Shown: positions 1 to 9,649 of the stretch, piece after piece | How positions within the stretch are numbered: the stretch's first letter is position 1 | Layout of the letters: every line of letters starts with the position of its first letter | Assembly: GCA_964514215.1 (NCBI GenBank) | Contig: CAZEPW010000008.1 | Location: 1-64,000 of the forward strand | Direction of reading: 5' to 3' | Length of the DNA stretch: 64,000 bases | Source: CAYQUC01 sp964514215 | GTDB lineage: Bacteria; Pseudomonadota; Gammaproteobacteria; UBA6429; Thiohalophilaceae | Notes under the pieces: generated by a model | Seen by the model: the letters and a program-made list of their open reading frames with translations, nothing else | Database searches by the model: none | What the model was told of the DNA's origin: nothing | Made by a program: the position numbers and the translations under genes

Positions 1-1517
1 ATTCCAATTAAAACATCAAATTTACCTAATCTTAAATCCCGAATTATTTCCATACGCTCTAAAGTATCGATATCGGAATGCATATAGCGCACTTTTACAC
101 CATGATCATTTAAATAATCAGTTAAATCTTCGGACATGCGTTTAGTTAATGTTGTGACTAACACACGCTCATTAAGCTTTGCACGCTTATTAATTTCTGA
201 TAATAAATCATCAACTTGACTTCCTGCAGGTCGTACTTCGATTACAGGGTCTAATAAACCTGTTGGTCGTACGACTTGTTCAACAACGCATCCAGAATGT
301 TCTGCTTCATACTTGCTTGGAGTTGCCGATACATAGATTGCTTGAGGTGCTAATTTTTCAAACTCTTCAAACTGTAATGGGCGGTTATCTAATGCCGATG
401 GTAAACGAAATCCATAATCAACTAAATTTGTTTTACGTGATCGATCACCTTTATACATAGCACCTAATTGTGGAATAGTAACATGTGACTCATCAATGAC
501 CAATAAAGCATCATCCGGTAAATAATCAAAAAATGTGGGCGGCGGATCACCCGGATTTCGGCCTGACAAATAACGAGAATAGTTTTCAATACCAGAGCAA
601 TATCCAAGTTCCATGATCATTTCAATATCAAAATGTGTTCGTTCCGATAAGCGTTGAGCTTCAACCAATTTATTAGCGTCATAAAATTCTTTTAATCGAA
701 CTTTAAGTTCAACCTTAATTTTCTCAACCGCTTCTACCAGTGTACTTCGTGGTGTTACATAATGCGTTTTAGGATAAATCGTAACTCGAGGCACTTTTTT
801 AATCACTTCGCCCGTCAAAGGATCAAAATATGAAATAGACTCTATTTCATCATCAAATAACTCTATCCTCACCGCATCTTTATCAGAATCTGCTGGATAT
901 ATATCGATGACCTCGCCCCGTACTCGAAATGTGCCACGACGCAGCTCCAAATCATTTCGTTTGTATTGCAAGGCGGTTAATCTTTCAAGTATTTTATTTC
1001 GATCGGTTATCTCACCCTTCACCAAATGCAATAACATTTTTAAATATAATTGGGGATCACCCAAACCATATATTGCAGAAACAGAAGCAACAATGATGGT
1101 ATCCTTTCGCTCTAAAAGCGCTTTTGTAGCAGATAAACGCATTTGTTCTATATGCTCATTAATAGCCGCATCTTTATCAATGAAAGTATCAGTAGCGGGA
1201 ACATAGGCTTCAGGTTGATAGTAATCGTAATACGATACAAAATATTCAACTGCATTATTTGGAAAAAATTGACACATTTCGCCATATAATTGTGCTGCTA
1301 ACGTTTTGTTTGGAGCCAGTATTAATGTTGGTCTTTGAACTGATTGAATCACATTAGCTATGGTAAAAGTCTTACCCGATCCGGTTACACCGAGCAAGGT
1401 CATTCCAGACTCACCATTTTCTAAACCTTCAACCAGTTGTTCGATCGCTGTTGGCTGATCACCTGCAGGTTGAAATTCAGAATGTAGCTCAAAAGGTTTT
1501 GTAGTAGAGGATGTCAT
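1..1517 (-). CDS. uvrB: Excinuclease ABC subunit B (C-terminus cut by window edge)
   Basis: UvrB is the helicase-like damage-verification subunit of UvrABC nucleotide excision repair. Only the first 505 or so codons lie in the window, against about 670 for the family, so the end of the helicase core and the UvrC-binding region are missing because of the window edge. The start is the ATG at 1517. The Walker A motif GVTGSGKT is at residues 43-50, the aromatic beta-hairpin [12 protein letters not shown] that clamps DNA follows, and the last visible part is the helicase motif around [19 protein letters not shown]. The gene is transcribed away from the aminotransferase gene. I found no convincing LexA box in the 284-base divergent gap. 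Confidence 0.97.
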   Translation of the reverse strand, partial: MTSSTTKPFELHSEFQPAGDQPTAIEQLVEGLENGESGMTLLGVTGSGKTFTIANVIQSVQRPTLILAPNKTLAAQLYGEMCQFFPNNAVEYFVSYYDYYQPEAYVPATDTFIDKDAAINEHIEQMRLSATKALLERKDTIIVASVSAIYGLGDPQLYLKMLLHLVKGEITDRNKILERLTALQYKRNDLELRRGTFRVRGEVIDIYPADSDKDAVRIELFDDEIESISYFDPLTGEVIKKVPRVTIYPKTHYVTPRSTLVEAVEKIKVELKVRLKEFYDANKLVEAQRLSERTHFDIEMIMELGYCSGIENYSRYLSGRNPGDPPPTFFDYLPDDALLVIDESHVTIPQLGAMYKGDRSRKTNLVDYGFRLPSALDNRPLQFEEFEKLAPQAIYVSATPSKYEAEHSGCVVEQVVRPTGLLDPVIEVRPAGSQVDDLLSEINKRAKLNERVLVTTLTKRMSEDLTDYLNDHGVKVRYMHSDIDTLERMEIIRDLRLGKFDVLIG

Positions 1518-1801
1518 AACGATCTCATTTGTTGATCCTCTACTCTAGACCAGAACTATATCCCATTTAAACTATCAAACATCCCTAAAGAGATAATTCA
1601 AAATGGATAAATCATGATCTTTAATAGATTCTGTATTTTAGTCACCAAAATTGAAGTATTATTATATAATAAATAGAAGTTGTGTTTAAAACTAATTTAT
1701 AATCTCATCCAAGCTACTATTTGAGATATAAATAGCTAAATTTCCCTAAGCAAGTGGGAAAAACGCAAATAACAATAAAATTGGAATATGGAGTATTTTC
1801 A

Positions 1802-2980
1802 TTGGATTTTGAACTTTCTCACCGCGTTCAACGGATAAAATCATCAGCGACCTTAGCTATTACGACTCGAGCAAATGAGCTTCGAGCCTCAGGTAAGGAT
1901 GTGATCGGTTTAGGTGCCGGCGAACCTGATTTTGATACTCCCGAACATATCAAAAAAGCAGCAATTTCGGCAATAAATGCCGGATTTACTAAGTATACTG
2001 CTGTTGATGGTACCCCTGATTTAAAACAAGCTATCATTGATAAATTCCAGCGTGATAATCAATTGCACTATACCCCCGATCAAATCTTAGTATCCTGTGG
2101 TGGCAAACAAAGTTTCTTTAATTTATGCCAATCATTATTAAACAAAGGTGATGAAGTCATTATTCCATCACCATATTGGGTCTCTTACCCTGACATGGTA
2201 TTGCTAGCTAATGGTACACCAAAATTCATTGAGGCTGGTATTTCTCAAAACTTTCGAATCACTGCTAAGCAGCTAGAAGCCGCGATCACACCTAAAACAC
2301 GTTTATTTGTAATTAATAGCCCTTCAAACCCTACGGGAATGTGTTACTCACACCAAGAACTCACTGATCTTGCATCAGTATTAATAAAATACCCCAACAT
2401 TGTCATCGCAACCGATGATATGTACGAACATATATTGTGGCAGGACGAAGAATTTAAAAATATTGTATCACTAGAACCAAATTTATCTAATAGAACCATA
2501 GTATTAAATGGTGTTTCTAAAGCCTATTCTATGACAGGTTGGAGAATTGGTTATGCTGCTGGCCCCATTGAAATAATAAAGGCAATGAAAAAAATTCAAT
2601 CCCAAAGTACCTCTAACCCAACTTCAATTTCGCAAGTTGCAGCCCAATCGGCATTAACCGGAGATCAATCCTGTATCACAACAATGTTAACAGCATTTAA
2701 AGAACGTCATGACAAAGTAATACCAATGTTAAATGGAATTGAAGGTATATCCTGCTTACCCTCTTCCGGTACATTTTACGCTTTTCCATCTGTTTCAGGA
2801 TTAATTAATCGCATTAATAATGTCTCAAATGATGTCGAACTTGCAGAACATATTCTTAATACTGTCGGTGTTGCTACCGTACCAGGTAGCGCATTTGGTT
2901 TGCCAGGTTATCTCAGGTTATCGTATGCGACCAGTATGGATAACCTTACAACAGCGATAAAACGCATAGCAAGCCTGTAA
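1802..2980 (+). CDS. PLP-dependent aspartate/aromatic aminotransferase (fold type I)
   Basis: This cytosolic class I/II aminotransferase probably uses aspartate or another amino acid with 2-oxoglutarate. It shows the type I-gamma signature INSPSNPTG and the Schiff-base lysine in SKAYSMTGWR (about residue 240). The reading frame is open from a GTG at 1754, but I prefer the TTG at 1802: GGAG lies 8 bases upstream, and the product then begins MDFELSHRVQRI, which matches where homologues start. In Pseudomonas an aminotransferase gene lies next to uvrB at the same place beside the O-antigen locus. The exact substrate cannot be read from sequence. Confidence 0.9.
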   Translation: MDFELSHRVQRIKSSATLAITTRANELRASGKDVIGLGAGEPDFDTPEHIKKAAISAINAGFTKYTAVDGTPDLKQAIIDKFQRDNQLHYTPDQILVSCGGKQSFFNLCQSLLNKGDEVIIPSPYWVSYPDMVLLANGTPKFIEAGISQNFRITAKQLEAAITPKTRLFVINSPSNPTGMCYSHQELTDLASVLIKYPNIVIATDDMYEHILWQDEEFKNIVSLEPNLSNRTIVLNGVSKAYSMTGWRIGYAAGPIEIIKAMKKIQSQSTSNPTSISQVAAQSALTGDQSCITTMLTAFKERHDKVIPMLNGIEGISCLPSSGTFYAFPSVSGLINRINNVSNDVELAEHILNTVGVATVPGSAFGLPGYLRLSYATSMDNLTTAIKRIASL

Positions 2981-3084
2981 GAAATCACCTACAGCAGCAT
3001 ACTAAGAATCCCTACAGAAAAGAGCTATCATAATTAGCACACCTTGTATAAAGTAACCCTACATGGATGTGGGGGGTGACATGG

Positions 3085-3681
3085 ATGTCTCAATTAAATT
3101 CACGGCTTAAATTACGTAAAAATTACCAAAAACCATCAATATCAAAAATTTATGGTCTGACGCTGATCGAATTACTAATATCTTTAGCCATTAGTACAGC
3201 CGTTATCAGCTACGCCATACCTCAATACCAGAGTATTTCAAAATCAAACCAAAGTGCCGTGACAATTAATAAACTCGTCTCTGATTTAGCCTTTGCACGT
3301 AATGAATCAATAAAAAGAGCCCGAGATGTTATTATTTGCAAGAGTTCAAATGGCCAAACTTGTAATACAGCCAATGGTTGGCAAGGTGGCTGGATGCTCT
3401 TTGTCGACTCAGAAAACCAAGATAAACAACATAGTTTGAATGAGCCTATCTTAAAGATACAACAAGCACTTGGGCCAAACATAAAGATTATATTCACATC
3501 ATTTAATAGCAAAAACAAAATCGTTTATAGACCGTCTGGGGCCGCGGATTACAGCAATGGGACATTTCGATTTTGTACTAATAAAGAGCAATATCACAAA
3601 GATTTAATATTATCTCGAACAGGTCGAACTTACCTAAAAACCAATGTAGGAAAAATATACAATGTAAGTGATGTCTGTTAA
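3085..3681 (+). CDS. GspH/FimT-family type IV pseudopilin
   Basis: This is a minor pilin-like protein of type IV pilus or type II secretion systems, exported and cleaved by prepilin peptidase PilD. The prepilin motif is G24 followed by LTLIELLISLAI, with the conserved Glu at +5 of the mature protein and one hydrophobic N-terminal helix. A 24-residue leader is long, as is common for GspH/FimT proteins. The start at 3085 is preferred over the ATG at 3067 because a G-rich Shine-Dalgarno (3073-3076) lies 8 bases before it. FimT proteins that bind DNA carry a C-terminal GRxR motif; here the matching place reads GRTYLK, so one Arg is absent. A role in DNA uptake, together with ComEA encoded at 14810, is possible but not shown. 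Confidence 0.8.
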   Translation: MSQLNSRLKLRKNYQKPSISKIYGLTLIELLISLAISTAVISYAIPQYQSISKSNQSAVTINKLVSDLAFARNESIKRARDVIICKSSNGQTCNTANGWQGGWMLFVDSENQDKQHSLNEPILKIQQALGPNIKIIFTSFNSKNKIVYRPSGAADYSNGTFRFCTNKEQYHKDLILSRTGRTYLKTNVGKIYNVSDVC

Positions 3682-3718
3682 ATTAGCTTAAGCTAAGTGA
3701 AAAAAATAATAATTTTGG

Positions 3719-3747
3719 TTGACCAAAACCACACACATCAGTAATAT
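3719..3747 (+). promoter_or_regulatory. sigma70 promoter of tRNA-Asn
   Basis: A -35 box TTGACC (3719-3724) is separated by 17 bases from a -10 box TAATAT (3742-3747). Transcription should begin near 3754, just before the mature tRNA 5' end at 3759, so the tRNA has its own promoter and a very short leader. Confidence 0.75.
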
Positions 3748-3758
3748 GTGCGACCTAT

Positions 3759-3834
3759 TCCCCAGTAGCTCAGTTGGTAGAGCAAATGACTGTTAATCAT
3801 TGGGTCCCTGGTTCGAGCCCGGGCTGGGGAGCCA
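3759..3834 (+). tRNA. tRNA-Asn (anticodon GTT)
   Basis: This is a 76-base cloverleaf with a 7-bp acceptor stem (TCCCCAG at 3759-3765 pairing with CTGGGGA at 3824-3830), discriminator G and an encoded CCA end. The D arm contains AGCTCAGTTGGTAGAGC. The anticodon loop CTGTTAA at 3790-3796 gives anticodon GTT (3792-3794), and the T arm contains GGTTCGAGCCC. The tRNA borders the glycan locus. tRNA genes often mark the edge of variable chromosomal segments, but no integrase or attachment-site duplication is visible here. Confidence 0.98.
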
Positions 3835-3947
3835 AATTCTTATCAAGCCTCAATTTATAAATTCACTACCGTAAACAGGTACCTACTGATATTTTATTAT
3901 CAGCAATAAAAAAGCCAGCTATTGCAAGTAAAAGCAAACTAAAATAA

Positions 3948-4835
3948 TTAACTCTTACAAAATCGATTTTCAAGATATTCTCGAAAACCATCAGCCAGCT
4001 CGGCATGTTGCAAAGCATATTCAACAGTTGCTTCTAAATAGCCTAATTTACTACCACAATCAAAACGCTTTCCTTCAAACTGATATGCATTAACAGCTTC
4101 ATATTGTAACAATTGTTCGATTGCATCGGTCAACTGGATTTCTCCACCAGCCCCTTTTTCAGTATCACCCAATAAATCGAAAATTTTTGGTGTTAAAATA
4201 TAACGACCAACAACACTGAGATTTGATGGTGCATCAACAGGCTGAGGTTTTTCAACAATTCCTTCCAGTTGAAACAAATTTTTTGATAACGAAATATTCA
4301 AATTAGGTTTAATAACACCGTATTTTTGAGTATCTTCTTTTGGCACCTCTTCAACGGCTAAAACGCTATGTTCATACTGCTCATAAATATTAATTAATTG
4401 CTGCATACACGAATTATTTTTGTTACTAATTAAATCATCAGCCAAAATAACTGCAAAAGCATCATTTCCAACAACTGGTGCAGCACATAAAACAGCATGC
4501 CCTAAACCAAGCGGTTCAGATTGGCGAATATAGATACAAGTGACATTTTTAGGAATAATATTATGCACCAAACTCAATAACTCTGTTTTACCTTTAATCT
4601 CCAATTCAGACTCAAGCTCATAAGCTTTATCAAAATGATCAGGAATAGAACGTTTATTTCGCCCCGTTATAAATACCATTTGAGTCATACCCGCAGACAC
4701 GGCTTCTTCAACAGCATATTGGATCAGAGGTTTATCCACAATGGGTAACATTTCTTTTGGATTAGCTTTAGTAGCAGGTAAGAATCGAGTTCCCATACCG
4801 GCTACCGGAAAAACTGCCGTTTTAATTTTTTTCAT
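3948..4835 (-). CDS. galU: UTP--glucose-1-phosphate uridylyltransferase
   Basis: GalU makes UDP-glucose from UTP and glucose-1-phosphate in the cytoplasm and supplies sugar nucleotides for surface glycans. The 295-residue protein has the usual family length. The N-terminal nucleotide-binding signature [14 protein letters not shown] and the following [11 protein letters not shown] are intact, as is the later VEKP sugar-site region. It is the last gene of the minus-strand glycan locus, 21 bases after the GtrA-like gene, which suggests cotranscription. Nothing in the sequence points to defect or transfer. Confidence 0.96.
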   Translation of the reverse strand: MKKIKTAVFPVAGMGTRFLPATKANPKEMLPIVDKPLIQYAVEEAVSAGMTQMVFITGRNKRSIPDHFDKAYELESELEIKGKTELLSLVHNIIPKNVTCIYIRQSEPLGLGHAVLCAAPVVGNDAFAVILADDLISNKNNSCMQQLINIYEQYEHSVLAVEEVPKEDTQKYGVIKPNLNISLSKNLFQLEGIVEKPQPVDAPSNLSVVGRYILTPKIFDLLGDTEKGAGGEIQLTDAIEQLLQYEAVNAYQFEGKRFDCGSKLGYLEATVEYALQHAELADGFREYLENRFCKS

Positions 4836-4856
4836 AATAATATCTAAACTATGTTT

Positions 4857-5273
4857 TTAGTTTTGTGACTGCTTAAAAGAAAAATACTTATGCCCATAAT
4901 AACTCGTTAACACTGGAACACTAATACCAATAAAATGTGCTATTTCATTTGGATACAACTCAAATTCAATTTTTGGAAAAAAATATTCCGCTAGTCCAAC
5001 GCTTATCAACCAAACTTGAATAATAGCAACTCCATTTACGATTGCAAAGTAACCAAACTCTTTCAGGGGGTTTTTGCCACTAGGAGCAAAAACCAAAAAT
5101 TTAGTTAATAAATATGCTGTCGTCATTCCTATCAGATAAGCGATAACAACCGAAATTCTGAATGAATATTCGAAATTTAATAAAATTCGACTAACAAAAT
5201 TAACCAATGCAGCAAAACCACCGACTAGAATAAATCGCAATAGTTCTGAATTAGCCAATATTGAATTCAACAT
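4857..5273 (-). CDS. GtrA-like small membrane protein, possible lipid-linked sugar flippase
   Basis: This 138-residue protein has four hydrophobic segments and the typical GtrA ending GHKYFSF. The N-terminal LRFILVGGFAALVNF and the YLLTKFLVF segment also fit. GtrA proteins are thought to move polyprenyl-phosphate-linked sugars across the inner membrane. In mycobacteria a GtrA-like gene (Rv3789) lies beside dprE1 and dprE2 and has been proposed to act on decaprenyl-phosphoryl arabinose. The same neighbourhood here suggests this protein handles the product of the DprE-like enzymes, which is inference from context. Confidence 0.8.
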   Translation of the reverse strand: MLNSILANSELLRFILVGGFAALVNFVSRILLNFEYSFRISVVIAYLIGMTTAYLLTKFLVFAPSGKNPLKEFGYFAIVNGVAIIQVWLISVGLAEYFFPKIEFELYPNEIAHFIGISVPVLTSYYGHKYFSFKQSQN

Positions 5274-5281
5274 TCCATTGA

Positions 5282-6577
5282 TTATAGCAATAAAGCGATT
5301 TCACGCCCAAGAGCCACGCTTTCCGTTATTGAACGATCTTCCGGATAATAGTGAGATGTATCAGCAATAAATAGTCCTTTAACCGTTGATTTTATTGAGG
5401 GTAGTTTATTTTTAAACCCCGGTTCACATATTGGTTGAGCAAACCCATAACGCGATACAGTAACATCAAGGATATCACCATCATCTAAAGAATTATTAAT
5501 TTCAAATAAATACTGTTTAGACTCAGCAATAAACTGTTCATCGGTATTATTATATTTTAAATTCTCTTGAGGCATATAAAACGGTACGTAAACTATATGC
5601 TCAGGAACATCACATTGCCCAGGATTAGGATATAAATTACTGTATTCAATGATACCCGGTATTTCAATACCGTCAGAATTTATATTCAACCAAAAATTAT
5701 TCGTTACTTTTCGTTTTAATTTAAATATCAAACACACTACACCAATATTTTTTAACTCGGAATATTTAGTTAAAACGTCTTTTGGTAAATGCGGAATTAA
5801 CTTGGGTATAAATGGTAATGGAATTGTCGTTACAACCTTATCATACTCTACATTATTTCCATTCACCAACAAACCAGAAACACAATTACTTTCACAATCG
5901 ACTGAATCAATTTTAGAATTAAGATGAATCACGCCGCCTCTATCTTCAATGGCTTTTTGCAAAGCGACTAGTAAAGTGTTTGAACCTCCTATTAAATACC
6001 CCATTTGTTCTTGCATTAAATTTTTACGAGAACGCCCAACCCGTCTTATTCTTGCCCAAATCCAAGAAGCTGATAAATTGGGTGTGAAATGATAAAACTT
6101 TAAATCAAACAATTTAGACCACATCGTATTATAGGTTGTGTTACCCTGCCAACGCTTAATCCAAGTAACAGCATCGTCACAGTCTATTTTATCTCCATCC
6201 TTCATTTTACTCGCCAAAAACATATGAAATCCATAACGAAGACGATTAATTAAACTTAGTTTAGGAAATACCAACAATGCTAATGGGTTACCCCATTTAT
6301 ACAGCGTCCCCTGAAAAAAATACCCCATTAAAGTCGAACGCCAAACAAGTTTAGCTCTGAGATCTAAATCATCCAATAATTCAAATAATGCAAAATCTTC
6401 TTTACAAATAAAATGATAGAATCGTTCAATACTTAAACCATTAAAATCAAAATGAGCTGACATGCCACCGATACGATCATCCGCTTCATAAATATCAACT
6501 TGATGGCCATCCTTTAATAGCTGGTAGGCACATGCAAGCCCCATCGGGCCAGCACCAACAACTGCTACTTTTGTCAT
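5282..6577 (-). CDS. NAD(P)/FAD-dependent amine-oxidase-like oxidoreductase
   Basis: This is a 431-residue flavoprotein with an N-terminal dinucleotide-binding motif [14 protein letters not shown], an acidic residue closing the fold ([12 protein letters not shown]), and a C-terminal FAD motif ending [16 protein letters not shown]. It belongs to the broad protoporphyrinogen-oxidase/amine-oxidase superfamily. The reaction is unknown. It lies 8 bases from the GtrA-like gene and inside the DPA-like cluster, so it may modify a sugar or the polyprenyl carrier. The known mycobacterial DPA pathway needs no such enzyme, which makes it a notable extra. Confidence 0.75.
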   Translation of the reverse strand: MTKVAVVGAGPMGLACAYQLLKDGHQVDIYEADDRIGGMSAHFDFNGLSIERFYHFICKEDFALFELLDDLDLRAKLVWRSTLMGYFFQGTLYKWGNPLALLVFPKLSLINRLRYGFHMFLASKMKDGDKIDCDDAVTWIKRWQGNTTYNTMWSKLFDLKFYHFTPNLSASWIWARIRRVGRSRKNLMQEQMGYLIGGSNTLLVALQKAIEDRGGVIHLNSKIDSVDCESNCVSGLLVNGNNVEYDKVVTTIPLPFIPKLIPHLPKDVLTKYSELKNIGVVCLIFKLKRKVTNNFWLNINSDGIEIPGIIEYSNLYPNPGQCDVPEHIVYVPFYMPQENLKYNNTDEQFIAESKQYLFEINNSLDDGDILDVTVSRYGFAQPICEPGFKNKLPSIKSTVKGLFIADTSHYYPEDRSITESVALGREIALLL

Positions 6578-6646
6578 TTAATAGATTCCAGATGAGTTAG
6601 AATTTCATATAGACAGTCATATTTCATTATCATATTCATCATTAAT

Positions 6647-7591
6647 TTAAAACTCTAAAGTAATTTTAGAGTATTGTTTATCACAAAAAGTTTCTTTCAT
6701 CGCATCATCAAAAGAAGTCACCGGAGTATTAAAAATATCCCACCACGGTATCACTTCAAACTCATCTTTAGCCATCAGCGCTTCTAGCTGATCCGTTGTA
6801 AAAGGAGGGTTACTTGAAAAAAGGGCGTATATTTTTAATAAAACCCAAAACAAAGAATATGGAATTGTAATGATAACTGTTTTTAGCCCTTGAACTTTTT
6901 TAATGGTTCGAATGATGTCAATATAATTAATATGTTGATTTCCTGTAATATTATAGACAACATTATCAGGTTTAATCTTTATACAACTTATGATTATATT
7001 ACAAAAATCTTTTACATATAAAGGTTGGCGCATATACCGTCCATGACCCGGTATTGGAAATACTGGAATACGTTTCATAAACCGAGACAACCAACCTAAA
7101 TGCTTACGATCAAACCAACCAAACATTAAAGTTGGTCTTAAAACACAGTGATTCACTCCTGAAGCAGCCACCATATCTTCTTGATTTTTTTTAGTTTTGG
7201 TATAATCATCATCAGCAACAGATTCAACAACGGAAGAACTTATATGAACGATATATGGAATATTATTACTTTTTGCTGCGTCAATAACATAGCGAGTTGA
7301 ATTAATATTATTTTCAATAAAAGGACTCGATGTTTTTGCCCCTATTTGAGCTTGTAACATAACGATGATATCAACATGATCACATCTACCCATCCATTCA
7401 CCGGGTTTTGCCAAGTCATCATCAATACACTCAATGTCAGGATGTAATGTTCTTAATATGTTCAAATTGTGGCTATGCTTATCAACCACCATAATATTTG
7501 AATAACCTTGTCTTTTTAGTTGCACTACAAGATTTTGTCCTACTAAACCTGCGCCACCGGGTAGAAATATTTTAATATTTTTATTACTCAT
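6647..7591 (-). CDS. Atypical NAD-dependent epimerase/SDR
   Basis: This 314-residue extended or atypical short-chain dehydrogenase has the Rossmann motif GGAGLVG at residues 12-18, a Ser-rich strand ISSSVVES near residue 120, and a YxxxK pair (Y130, K134). The middle resembles nucleotide-sugar epimerases and the NDUFA9-like group. A hydrophobic stretch near residues 240-260 (SLFWVLLKIYALF) might touch the membrane. It lies between the DprE2-like gene and the FAD oxidoreductase in one transcription direction, so a sugar substrate is likely. The specific reaction is not recognisable. Confidence 0.7.
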   Translation of the reverse strand: MSNKNIKIFLPGGAGLVGQNLVVQLKRQGYSNIMVVDKHSHNLNILRTLHPDIECIDDDLAKPGEWMGRCDHVDIIVMLQAQIGAKTSSPFIENNINSTRYVIDAAKSNNIPYIVHISSSVVESVADDDYTKTKKNQEDMVAASGVNHCVLRPTLMFGWFDRKHLGWLSRFMKRIPVFPIPGHGRYMRQPLYVKDFCNIIISCIKIKPDNVVYNITGNQHINYIDIIRTIKKVQGLKTVIITIPYSLFWVLLKIYALFSSNPPFTTDQLEALMAKDEFEVIPWWDIFNTPVTSFDDAMKETFCDKQYSKITLEF

Positions 7592-7602
7592 ATTATATCA
7601 AT

Positions 7603-8337
7603 TTAAAAATTTAATTTTCGAAAAATAAAGTTTGGAATATTTTTAATAACCAACATAATCCAAAACCAAAATGGCGGAATGTAAGCCACTGCTTTTTTAT
7701 GTCTAATAGCTTTTACTATGTATTTTCCAGCCACCTCCGGAGAAACCCATAATAGACCCTTTTTTAAATCTTTAGTCATAGGGGTATCGATAAAACCCGG
7801 TTTTAATGTTACCACTGAAACGCCAGATTCAAATAGTTTATAACGCAAGCCTTCTAAATATGTTGTCACTCCCGCTTTAGCTGAACCATAAATAAAATTA
7901 CTTTTTCTTCCTCGATCACCAGCTACAGAGGTAATAACAGCAATGCAACCTGAATTATTTTTAACCAACAAACTACTTATCATCGTTAATAACGCAACCA
8001 CACTATTGTAATTTGAAGATATTAATTCTAAAGTTTTATTAACATCAGCTTCACATTGCTCTTGTAAAAACATAACGCCATAGGCTACAAATAACAAATC
8101 AATTTTCAATTTTTTTTCTTTTAAGAAATCAACAAACATCAAACGTTTACTTTGTTCATCGAAATCTAAAACATACGATTCAACAGAAGCAGCACCAATA
8201 CTAAATAAGTCTTTTTCTACAATATCAAGTTTATCTTTATTTCTTGCAACTAAAATAAAGTTCACATCTGCGCGAGCATATAACCGAGCAACACTTTGAG
8301 CTATAGCTGAAGTTGCACCCAGTATAACAATATTCAT
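7603..8337 (-). CDS. DprE2-like SDR: keto-pentofuranose 2'-reductase of the DPA pathway
   Basis: This is a 244-residue classical SDR with the cofactor motif GATSAIA (residues 7-13) and catalytic Ser137, Tyr150 and Lys154 (YGSAKAG). The C-terminus has a hydrophobic segment (FWFWIMLVI), fitting a membrane-associated enzyme acting on a lipid-linked substrate. In mycobacteria DprE2 reduces the 2'-keto intermediate made by DprE1 to decaprenyl-phosphoryl arabinose. Here the start overlaps the stop of the DprE1-like gene by 4 bases, the coupling expected for partner subunits. Assignment rests on family resemblance plus this pairing. Confidence 0.82.
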   Translation of the reverse strand: MNIVILGATSAIAQSVARLYARADVNFILVARNKDKLDIVEKDLFSIGAASVESYVLDFDEQSKRLMFVDFLKEKKLKIDLLFVAYGVMFLQEQCEADVNKTLELISSNYNSVVALLTMISSLLVKNNSGCIAVITSVAGDRGRKSNFIYGSAKAGVTTYLEGLRYKLFESGVSVVTLKPGFIDTPMTKDLKKGLLWVSPEVAGKYIVKAIRHKKAVAYIPPFWFWIMLVIKNIPNFIFRKLNF

Positions 8338-9647
8338 AAACCTACCACCCTACGCCAAAAACTTGAAGAAAACTTTGGATCAACATAAGATTTAAATTGC
8401 CCCAGTTGTGAATAAGCTTGTTCGAATAATTCTTTTGACATTAAAGCATCTTTAGCAGGGTAAATTGCCCCTCCAACAGACTGCACTATATCATTTAAAT
8501 TTTTGAGCAATTTAATCGTATCATTACCTCTACGTGAAAAATCCATTGCAAGTGTGAACCCTGGACGCGGAAAAGACAACATACCGGGTGATTTCACATT
8601 TCCAAATTTTTTCAACACTGATAAAAATGAGGCGTTATTTTCTTTGGCTACAATCGATAACATTTCGGTTAATGTTTCCTCTGCATCATATTCAGGTATA
8701 ACACATTGATGTTGATACAAACCGGACTTACCGTAGATTCGATTCCAATGCCGAACGCTATCCAAAGGATAAAAATATTTTTGATAATGGCTATAATCAA
8801 CATCGCTTTTATTCGAAATAGCATTTCGACAGTAAATTGAATTAAACAATTTAACGCTATATCTGTTTAAAGTTTTTGTCGGAAAATTAAAAGGCACATA
8901 CAATTTATTCTTCAAATGATCTAAACCCATTTTTTTTAGTTTAATTGAAGAACCAGACTGCATATGTTCGCCCGTAAAATAAACACCTCTTCCAAGCTGA
9001 GCTCCTTTTGCTAAGGTATCAATCCATGCGACAGAATATTCAGTCTGCGTCTGTTGCTCCAATTCGATATAGTGTTTTAAATTTTCGATTTTCACTGAGT
9101 TCACACTTATAAATTCATTGGAAATTTTTTTTAATTTGATTTCTACCCAGGTTATCAATCCAGTTAAACCTAAACCACCGATAGTTGCATTAAAAAATGA
9201 TGTATTTTGATTCGGTGAACATAAAAGGCGCTCACCACTTGAACGGTATAACTCTAACTGAGTAACATGGCAACCAATAGTCCCTGCATTATGATGATTT
9301 TTTCCATGAACGTCATTTGCTATCATTCCCCCGATAGTGACAAATCGAGTCCCAGGTGTGACAGGGATAAACCAACCTACAGGAACAATGATTTTTAATA
9401 TATAATCAAGTGTTACACCAGACTCCACTCGGAGAACTCCCGTATTGCTATCAAAATTAATAAAGTGGTTTAAGCCTGTTATATCTATCAAACATTCTGA
9501 ATCATTTAAACAAACATCACCATAACTGCGACCACAACCATAAGGTAAAACAAAATCAGACAGAGAAAAATTCAATTCATCATTTCGCCATGTCTGTTTT
9601 ATTACATTTTTATGCGTTTCAAAAGGAAAACCCCAAGAATGATACAT
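8334..9647 (-). CDS. DprE1-like FAD-linked decaprenylphosphoryl-ribose 2'-oxidase
   Basis: This 437-residue flavoprotein oxidises the 2' carbon of polyprenyl-phosphoryl ribose in the DPA pathway. The FAD-binding half shows PYGCGRSYGD (residues 36-44) and VTPGTRFVTIGGMIANDVHGKNHH (residues 96-119 in two adjoining motifs), both hallmark DprE1 stretches. The C-terminal part has YPAKD (Lys399), matching the active-site lysine region. At the place of the mycobacterial Cys387 I read alanine (A367 in GFTLAMDF). I chose the ATG at 9647, directly after the UbiA-like stop at 9650, because the protein then begins MYHSWG as in homologues; an upstream ATG at 9680 would overlap the previous gene. Confidence 0.87.
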   Translation of the reverse strand: MYHSWGFPFETHKNVIKQTWRNDELNFSLSDFVLPYGCGRSYGDVCLNDSECLIDITGLNHFINFDSNTGVLRVESGVTLDYILKIIVPVGWFIPVTPGTRFVTIGGMIANDVHGKNHHNAGTIGCHVTQLELYRSSGERLLCSPNQNTSFFNATIGGLGLTGLITWVEIKLKKISNEFISVNSVKIENLKHYIELEQQTQTEYSVAWIDTLAKGAQLGRGVYFTGEHMQSGSSIKLKKMGLDHLKNKLYVPFNFPTKTLNRYSVKLFNSIYCRNAISNKSDVDYSHYQKYFYPLDSVRHWNRIYGKSGLYQHQCVIPEYDAEETLTEMLSIVAKENNASFLSVLKKFGNVKSPGMLSFPRPGFTLAMDFSRRGNDTIKLLKNLNDIVQSVGGAIYPAKDALMSKELFEQAYSQLGQFKSYVDPKFSSSFWRRVVGL

Positions 9648-9649
9648 AC

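Noticed and set aside
3683..3696. TTAGCTTAAGCTAA palindrome as terminator of the pseudopilin gene
   Set aside because: The stem is only 5 bp with a 4-base loop and is followed by A-rich rather than T-rich sequence, so it is too weak to call.
3759..3834. tRNA-Asn as an integration site of a genomic island
   Set aside because: No integrase gene and no repeated tRNA 3' end was found in the neighbouring locus.
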